Below, in pieces: positions 56,950-64,000 of a DNA stretch of 64,000 bases. The notes under the pieces were generated by a model, which was given only the letters and a program-made list of their open reading frames with translations, ran no database searches and was not told where the DNA came from. This DNA is from Eretmocerus hayati. Lineage: Eukaryota > Arthropoda > Insecta > Hymenoptera > Aphelinidae. The stretch lies in contig CM056742.1 in the NCBI GenBank assembly GCA_029851415.1, positions 82,946,748 through 83,010,747 on the forward strand, in the 5' to 3' direction. How positions within the stretch are numbered: the stretch's first letter is position 1; each line of letters starts with the position of its first letter. The position numbers and the translations under genes were made by a program.

Positions 56950-57640
56950 ATGCAATTACGCCCTTTTTCCGAATACAGGGTCAAATTCCGGCCTTTCTTT
57001 CTCACGAAAAGTGGAATTGAATCTCGCGATCAAGTCCAATCGTCTCCAAATTCTTTGAAAGTGTTCCTGGGCATATTTTGAAAGATATCTGATTGCAAGG
57101 TAGTATCCCGATCCATGCTCAACGGTTCTATGGATACGAAGAGCTTCCATCTGTCGTGTGAAGATGACGAGAAATTTTTTTCACTAGGGAAGGGTAAAAA
57201 CACTCAATTTGAAGGTGAAAAAACATGTTTTCATCGTTATATCAGGTGGAAAGGCGTTTCCAGGCTCTGGAGAATTTTTATATAATTTTTCCTCGGTAAT
57301 TAGGCCCTTTTTGCAGATCCACCCTCACTTACGCCCTGTTACAGAGTAATTGCGCCCTTTCGAATCTTTCCAGTCAGGTACTTAAGCCCTTTTTCCAAAT
57401 CCTGTTGGACTGAGCAAAAAATTAATCCCTGCTTTTGGGATGTTATCACAGCAGTTACGCCCTTTTAACATCTTATCATAGCAGTTACGCTCTTTCAACA
57501 TTCTATCATTGCACTTACGCCCTTTTATCTGCCAGACGATTCTTGGGGTCTTACGGAAAACGGATTTCGGGGGGTGGCAGACCTTGGTACAGTGGCTCAA
57601 GAGAAGCGATGTCCGGAAAAGGGGCATAATGGCGGTTACA
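56950..57640. repeat. TTACGCCCTTTT short interspersed motif
   Basis: The word (c)agttacgcccttttaac and variants occur about ten times (56956, 57300-57530, 57625). From 57440 to 57520 the spacing is a regular 32 bp or so (acatcttatcatagcagttacgcc). Small frames ending in GKRA* are due to the motif. Confidence 0.6.
56977..57150 (-). other. candidate exon, 58 codons
   Basis: Follows a good acceptor (CATCTTCACACGACAG) directly with ATG. It reads MEALRIHRTVEHGSGYYLAI, then RYLSKYAQEHFQRIWRRLDL and so on. The possible donor CCT|GTATTC is weak. Phase 0 at both ends fits the micro-exon and the BEN exon downstream, but no homology supports it. Confidence 0.3.
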
Positions 57641-57766
57641 TCCTTTTTCCACCCACCCCCTCGATTAAAATTTCTTGGGGGAACTATGCTCCTTGAACAG
57701 CAGCTCTCAAATATCTCAGACGCAGTGCGTTCCTCGAAGTCAAGTGTCACGACCTTTTTTGTGCAG

Positions 57767-57811
57767 TTTTTGAAGATCTACAAAAAATGTCTCTGCACAT
57801 TTTTCAATGAA
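57767..57811 (+). other. inverted copy of the micro-exon
   Basis: GACCTTTTTTGTGCAG precedes 15 codons FLKIYKKCLCTFFNE, then GAA|GTGAGTATT. The match to the minus-strand copy extends about 30 bases upstream and 70 downstream (57735-57875 against 56390-56237). Confidence 0.35.
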
Positions 57812-57899
57812 GTGAGTATTTTTCAAATTTGGATAAAGAAAGATTTGGAAAGGGCAGAAAACAATTTTTCGATACACTGTGCGTAAAAGTGCACTTTGC

Positions 57900-58085
57900 G
57901 CACAGTTTGTGGACTTTTACTCACAGTTTATCGAAAAGTATAGTTAGATACATGGGCGTGAAACCTATTATTCGCATCCTCGTGATGATTCCGACCCTCG
58001 CCTGCGGCTCGGGCCGGAAACCCATCACTCGGACGCGAATAAAACGTTTTACACCCTTGTATCGAAATGTACTATTTTGCAACTG
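57900..58085. mobile_element. small inverted-repeat element, copy 2 (CCTGCGGCTCGGGC family)
   Basis: Same block order as 38740-38935: tatagtta-gata-atgggcg..., gaccctcgcctgcggctcgggcc, catcactcg, cacccttgtatc...tactatt. Confidence 0.6.
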
Positions 58086-58089
58086 TGTG

Positions 58090-58620
58090 CGCGAAGTTGT
58101 AAAAAAATGAGACTTCTCTTCATTATTTACAGTGCGAGAAGTAATGCGTGAATGACTTCTCGCACAGTTTTACATTTACGCACTGGTGAAGTGTGCGTAA
58201 ATGTAACTTCTCGCTCTAATGCATTTTCATTCACGCACAGTTCCAAAATATGATGTCACGTCATCCCTCTGAATTCGGCCTTTCTTGAAAACTTCGTTCT
58301 CAAGATGATCTTGCTTGAACAGTGGTGCATTTAATTACAACTTCGCGCACAGTTGCAAAAAATAGTATACGCAACACGTGCGAGAAGTTTCCGCACACGC
58401 TGCCAACTCGCGCGAGAAGTAACATTCACGCACACTTCGAAACTTCTCGCACACCCAGAAGTACATATTTACGCACGCTCGCGAAGCGAGCGTGCGTAAA
58501 TGTGTTCTTCTGGCTGTGCGAGAAGTTCCAAAGTGTGCGTGAATATTAACTTCTCGCACTCGTTTGGCAACTTGTGCGGAAATTGACCTTCTCGCACTTG
58601 TTGCGTAATATACTATTTTT
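58090..58620. repeat. ACTTCTCGCAC-rich palindromic repeat
   Basis: 58357-58620 is one inverted repeat centred on CGCTCGCGAAGCGAGCG (58476-58492). Its outer ends are aaaaatagtata-gcaac / gttgcgtaatatactattttt and its inner blocks acttctcgcaca, attcacgcacac and catatttacgcac. A smaller inverted arrangement of the same words precedes it at 58130-58250. Frames in this part are by-products. Confidence 0.75.
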
Positions 58621-58629
58621 GGACTTTTA

Positions 58630-60820
58630 TCGAAAACGGCCCAAGTGCTGATTTCAAATAATATCAGAAGATTAAGCCCCGTGTCTTTGAAAACATATCC
58701 CACAAGAATCTCGGAGACGGTCGTCATCCGAATATAAACGTATTTCAAAACCACCGTGAGAGAATAGTATAACACACAATGTGTAAAAGAAAATGATGTC
58801 CGTCATCTGAGTCTTTATCACTTTCGATTGATCCTCGAGCGCTGATTTGAATCCGAGGGTACTCACCTTCCTCTATTCTCTAGTTGCATAATGCCGTATC
58901 AACGCATGTGCCTCATTAAAGTGATAGTCTAGAAACTCAATTTGAATTGAAGAGTCAATGCACGCGTTGAGTTTTTAGTATCCTCAATAACCCGCTCAAA
59001 GCTTGTTAGGCTGTGCTCTTCCGTAGAAAGCTCTTGGTCTGAGAGAATGTGTAATTCATGGGGGAAATTTGGTGTCTATCACATCATTGTCAAAAGAGAT
59101 GTTTACTGTCAGAAAGTTTGGAAAACTTCAGAGATCGGATAATCAATATCCCAGCTTTGAGATATCGAACATCTTGTTTGTATAGCAGAATGTGTGTGCA
59201 GCTCTATCACTCTTGCGGTACACTAGTCGACATATCTCTACTTGAAAGAAGGGGAGGGCGACCTGAGCAAGATGAGTGAGACATTTTCGGAGATAATTTG
59301 TTTTCAGCGATCCTTTCCTCCTATCTTAAGGCACTCATTCAATTGATCTAGATGCGGAATTCTCTTCCAAATAACCATTTCCAGAAGAATTGATTTGAAT
59401 TCTATCACTTCTTCGCTTGACCCTCTATCTCTCGGGCTGATATTGTGATCTCGTATGCCTTAAAGAGGTCAGTGACCGATAGTTGAGAATATGAATATAC
59501 CTGACGTTGCCAGTTTATGTACTGGTTTCACATTTCCTCACATCTATATGAGGGTTTCCACGGAACTTTTGATTTTTGTGTTACTGCAATGTTCCTGGAG
59601 TACTCTAAACTATGCGGAGTGCGCAGGAGTGGCATTATATAGTATTCGGCATCATTCAATATGGCCTACATTCGTTCTTGTTGAAACGCATCCTGATTTG
59701 CCAACAGAAGACTGCAAAAGATGATTTTTGGGTAGTTTACAAACGAACCAACGCGATTTTTTCAATTGACAAGGCTGTAACTAAAATATCTATGCCTCAA
59801 CTACTTCGGTGGAATGATACATCCATCAACTAATCTCATATTTTGAGAAAATCTTTGATTCAGAGGTGTGCGCTGATTTAGCTATGATATTAGCTCTCAT
59901 CTAACGATGTAACGGAGTTTTGTGGGAAAACTTCATCTGGCTATTGTTTACGAAAATGATGAAATACCTTGTGCGAAACGAGGAATTTAGCAATGAGTTT
60001 TCGAAGTTAAAAAGAAGACGAATCAAATCCCGTTTGGTTTGTGAGTGTGCGTTTATCCGGACGAATTTTATAAAGCTTGAAAGCTCATAAAGTTATCGCG
60101 CCACTGGTTTTGAAAATGGTCATTTTTGATGGCATACTCAGGAAACGTAGAGCACAGGATTGGAATGTTATGCTCTTTTTTTTTCATCACAAAAAGGATA
60201 TAATCGCACTGTTTTGAGTTGCAATTGTCGACCGGTATTTCTGAGAGAAGCAGAGGAGAAATATTTGATTCTCGATGGCAAGCTAAACAAGCCTCTAAAT
60301 GTGATGGTATCGCGAATTTCTTGATTTCTACATAGTATACGACTGAAATATGAACAAAATAACACCACAGTATACTCTAAAAATTGAAATGAGACTCATG
60401 AGTCGTGACTCGATTCTGGAAATTTACATCCGATTTTGGAAAAATCAATGATAAAATTCATCTTAGAGTCAAGTCAGGTGAAATATAATCCCTATTGATC
60501 GTCTAGACATTGTTTTGAATCAAATCTACTCGATTGGAGTTGATTCACAAATGTTTCGAGAGTGGAATTCTATACTTTGTCGTTCTGAACCAGATACCTT
60601 GGCTTGGGAGAGAGTGGCACCACTCCTTTTATTTTTTTTCGAGATCTTAGTATCACATAAAAACCATTCCAAACGTGTGCGATGGAAAATTTTTTTCTCC
60701 ATTTCGGAGGGTCAATAGTTAAAAGTTCCATGGAAACCCTCATATGAGAGATTTCAGAGAAGTTTTAATACTTGCCGTACAGTTCGAGATCTCGAAAACG
60801 ATGAGTTGAAATCAGTCTAT
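58630..60820. other. no recognised feature
   Basis: Intronic sequence of the BEN gene. Several short frames (for example 59058-59279, 59491-59833) show no family resemblance or splice support. Confidence 0.4.
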
Positions 60821-60825
60821 CATCG

Positions 60826-61190
60826 ATTCGTCACTGTTAGAGGCTCTCCGCGTGGATGGATCGTGAAAAGTGCGGTATAATGGTTGATGAATATATCGTT
60901 CCATCCGTTCGATCAACTTCTATCCCCGGAATCCCCGGAACTGAGCCTCTTTTGTTTATACTCATCATTTTTCACTTTTCTCGCGTTCAAAAAGCTGTCG
61001 ATGGTATGTGAATTTTGGATTCCTCAAAGCTTTCTCACTTGAGTTATCGTGAGCTTCGTGTGTGAGAATGATGTGAAATTTATATACGAGGTCGTTAACG
61101 ATCATTTTAACTGTTACGTGAAATTTTTCAACCGAAAAATTCAGCTTCAAGGGGCTGATTAAGTTTCCCCAGCTTTGTCGACCGGTGACA
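60826..61190 (+). repeat. dispersed repeat, uninterrupted copy
   Basis: Contiguous version of the repeat split at 7385-7661 and 9982-10060. It shows what the site looked like before the CCCACACAG element entered the other copy. 61190-61895 has nothing else recognised. Confidence 0.65.
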
Positions 61191-61898
61191 TGAGGCATTT
61201 TTTTCTCTGTGGAACCATATAAGTCGAAGTCATACCATAGTAGAACCTCTTATGAAATTTGTCCTGAACAATATCTCGTGAAATGAAGAACAGTATTCAA
61301 TTGGAACTGAAAGGGACCTCTACTGATTATGAATCTTGTTGGGCTTCGTTGAAGTGGTTGGATAGTATCTTACCAATCGGTTGACCTTCAAATACTGATC
61401 CATTGATCATTAAACCTCTCTAATTCATGCTGTTCTAACGCGCATGGAACCCTCCCCCAAGATTTTTGAATGAATAAGGATATGCTCTCCGAATCTCTGT
61501 GATTTTCATTCAGAGTGCTTAGAACTATCGACTCCGCTGAGTACGATGCACGTCTAGGAACAGGATCCGCGAAGTTCGAACCTTAGCACGAAGACTACAG
61601 GACCAAAACTGCGGGTACGAGGGGTCAGTGGGGTGAGTTCCTAAGCTGCGAGAGACACGTGGCTCTTAAACGGATTCACGTTCAATAAAAAATGTGTGTC
61701 AAGTTCACCCAGTGAGACTGAGAGCTTCTCCAGAAACTTGGAATTTGTCTAGCTCTCAGGGCTAATTGATGAGCATCCGGCTATTGGAACTCCATGTATA
61801 AAAGTTAACTCCTACCGCGAAGACTCAATCCACAGAAAATCGTCTCAACATTTTTTTGTTGGGAATTCTTGCAAATCCAAAATCGATAAAGTAAAAAC

Positions 61899-62128
61899 CT
61901 TTTCGTGTTTTTTGACTTCTTCGATCTGATCTTGGAGTTTGTCCAACTTCACTTTAGCTGCTCTGAGAGTTTGGAACTTTTTCAGATTTTTGGATTTGCT
62001 ATTCTCACGGCTTTTCTTTTCTTCGTCTGAGTACGATTTATGCATGAGTTTCCGCCTATCTTCTTTTGTCGGGTTCAATTTCCCGTAGTCTTGGTATTCT
62101 TTCATATTGGCACGTACAGTAACCCAAT
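61899..62128 (-). CDS. BEN-domain protein, basic/coiled-coil N-terminal exon (5' partial gene)
   Basis: A 230-nt exon. Acceptor CTGTTATAG (AG at 62130-62129); the first two bases complete a codon from an exon outside the window. 76 residues follow: WVTVRANMKEYQDYGKLNP, a Lys/Arg/Ser-rich stretch (EDRRKLMHKSYSDEEKKSRE), then a coiled coil (KFQTLRAAKVKLDKLQDQIE). It ends KKHEK in phase 0 at AAG|GTTTTT, a weak donor. Frame then joins 55994 (VNIDYMEPS). The W-x-x-V-x-A-x-M-K-x-Y opening resembles N-terminal segments of insect BEN-family proteins as I remember them. Translation could start at the internal Met if there is no upstream exon. Confidence 0.55.
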
Positions 62129-62267
62129 CTATAACAGATCAATGAAATAAAAACATAATCATTCTCGAGCAACGAAATAGTTTTTTAGTCTATCGAGTAC
62201 ATTTGCCATCAATGGTGTAAGCAATATATCCAAAGTGTCACGATATGCAAACCTTGAATTTAAGCGA

Positions 62268-62405
62268 CAAGGAGAGGTTCAACCTTGGGAATACAGATCT
62301 TGGCTAGTCTGTGGGAAGCAACATGTTCCGGTGAGGAATGAAAGCATCTCCAAAGATTCAAGCCCGTAGGCTCCTCATCCCGTGATACGGCTATAGAGGT
62401 TGTTA
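62268..62405. repeat. hairpin-ended dispersed repeat, copy 2 (partial)
   Basis: Matches 19775-19915 (aaggagaggttcaaccttg..., gaatgaaagcatctccaaag, gatacggctatagaggtt). The mirrored half found in copy 1 is replaced here by the start of the CCGTG minisatellite. Confidence 0.6.
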
Positions 62406-63960
62406 TTCGGAGTCGCATTCCGTGTATGTCCGTGTAGAAAATATACCCCCGTGCGCGTCCGTAGGAACATTGAACTAAGATGATGGAGTACATCCGTTGA
62501 CTCCCGTGAGCTTGCAAGCTCTGCCCGTGCGTATGCATATCCGTGCACACCCGTCTACCCGTGTCTATCCGTTTTGAGTCAGCTCCATCATCCTGTCCGT
62601 GCAGACCTGTGCACAGAAGCTCTGCCCGTGGGTATCCGTATCCGTGTACATCCGTACATCCGTGCAAGCCCGTCTACCTGTGTCTATCCGTTTCCAGTCG
62701 GCTCTGTCATCGGATCCGTGCGGACCCGTGCAACTCTGCCGTCCTGAGTAAGAAAAGGCGTATGGCACAAAAGTTGAAAGCCCGGTATTGCTCGTAATTT
62801 GGATTGAATGCCATACGTTTTTATTTTTTACCTGAGTGAAAAAACTCGATAGAGCAACCTAGTTTGCACCATTACATTAGTCTTACGTGAACCTATACGA
62901 CTATATTTTCATTCCCTTTCGGACAGAATGTGCCTGCCTAGTATTGCATGTATTTTTGACAAAATGCCTTTTGTTTTTATTTTTTATCTCAGTGAAAAAA
63001 CTCGATAGAGCGATCTGGTTTGCACCATTACATCCGGCCCAGGAGAATCTATACGATCATATTTTTATCTCATTTTGGTCAAAATGTGCCATACGCCTTT
63101 TATTATCCAGGACGGCAGAACTGTATCTATCTGTTTTGAATAACCTTCTCGTCGCATCCGTGCAGATCCGTCTACCCGTGTCTATCCGTTTTCAGTCGGC
63201 TCCAACATCGTATCCGTGCAAACCCGTGCAATCTTGTGTATCTGTTTTGAATGTTCTTCCGTTCGCATCTGCGCACATCCGTCTACCCGTGTTTATCCGT
63301 TTTCAGTCGGCTCCATCATCGTATCCGTGCGAACCCGTGCAATCTTGTGTATCTGTTTTGAATGTTCTTCCGTTCGCATCTGCGCACATCCGTCTACCCG
63401 TGTTTATCCGTTTTCAGTCGGCTCCATCATCGTATCCGTGCGAACCCGTGCAATCTTGTGTATCCGTTTTGAATGTTCTTCCCGTCGCATCTGCGCACAT
63501 CCGTCTACCCGTGTCTATCCGTTTCCAGTCGGCTTCGTCAACGTATTCCTGCGGACCCGTGCAACCGTGTCTATCCGTTTTGAATGTCCTTCTCGTCGCA
63601 TCCGTGCAGATCCGTCTAACCGTGTGTATCCGTTTTCAGTCGGCTTCGTCAACGTATCCGTGCGGACTCGTGCAACCGTGTCTATCCGTTTTGGATGATT
63701 TTCTCGTCGCATCCTCGCAGACCCGTCTACCCATGTCCATCCGTTCTAGGTCGCTCCCGCCATCGTATTCGTGCTGACCCGTGCCCCCGCGTTAATCCGT
63801 TTCACATGTTCTTCCCTTCGCATACGTGCGAAGCCGTCTACCCGTGTCTATCCGTTTTCAGTCGGCTCCGTCATAGGATCCGTGCGAACCCGTGCACAGA
63901 GACGCGAAAAAGCTCAAATAATCGGAAATTGTAACTCGAAGCGCGCTAACTCAATGATTC
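62400..63960. repeat. ATCCGTG minisatellite, main period 111 bp
   Basis: Built of atccgtgc / acccgtgtctatccgt words. From 63130 to 63720 there is a clean unit of about 111 bp (cgcatctgcgcacatccgtctacccgtgt...ttttgaatgttcttc), repeated four to five times with variants. Because 111 is a multiple of three, one plus frame stays open for 296 codons (62887-63777) as 37-residue repeats; I regard that as a by-product, not a gene. Confidence 0.85.
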
Positions 63961-64000
63961 GGCCTGAAAAGTGTTTCCGATTATTCAAAAGTTACAAATT

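Noticed and set aside
62887..63777. Long plus-strand frame of 296 codons
   Set aside because: It is made of 37-residue repeats because the minisatellite period is 111 bp; no other coding evidence.

Overview
The window is eukaryotic, AT-rich, and looks like an insect genome: R1-type LINEs, a Ty1/copia element primed by initiator tRNA-Met, a Tigger/pogo transposon with a spliced transposase, palindromic MITEs and short-motif satellites. A hymenopteran source is my guess from overall flavour only. Nearly all of the 64 kb is transposable-element sequence in several nested layers.

The one host-type gene I can assemble is a BEN-domain protein on the minus strand. Its exons run from right to left: 62128..61899, 55994..55619, 29313..29168, 21248..20972 and 20838..20744. 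Their splice phases agree (0/0, 1/1, 0/0, 1/1) and they give one open frame of about 373 codons plus stop. It reads acidic and coiled-coil N-terminal part, Ser/Pro linker, BEN domain, stop. The 5' exon(s) lie beyond the right edge. Its introns (about 5.9, 26.3 and 7.9 kb, and 133 bp) hold most of the mobile elements.

Layout. 1-1.5 kb: broken gag-like gene (-). 2.5-3.7 kb: AT-rich low complexity. 3986-13064: a 9.08 kb element with 2.17 kb near-identical terminal inverted repeats (TIRs), a 4-bp target duplication, CAGCTG-rich ends and a tRNA-like Pol III promoter in each arm. Nested inside it are a palindromic MITE, a CCCACACAGCATG-ended element and a LINE tail. 13.5-15.1 kb: degenerate 0.5-kb tandem repeat. 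15.9-18.5 kb: TGCATGAATTCATGCA satellite. 20.7-21.2 kb: BEN exons. 21604-28183: complete but dead copia element, itself carrying two insertions. 29.2 kb: BEN exon. 31.7-32.2 kb: tandem repeat. 32207-34404: Tigger element with an apparently intact transposase. 34883-41556: three-layer nest of inverted-repeat elements. 42-44.6 kb: small inverted repeats. 44.8-49.9 kb: LINE cluster with one minus-strand LINE end and three head-to-tail R1 fragments, one carrying a perfect 154-bp-arm palindrome. 49970-55517: second CCCACACAGCATG element. 55.6-62.1 kb: BEN exons with candidate extra exons and more palindromic repeats. 62.4-63.96 kb: minisatellite of 111-bp period.

The unusual theme is how many elements are built as very long inverted repeats or whole-length palindromes, at sizes from 0.15 to 9 kb. 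Most contain no recognisable enzyme. The Tigger transposase is the only intact mobility protein seen.
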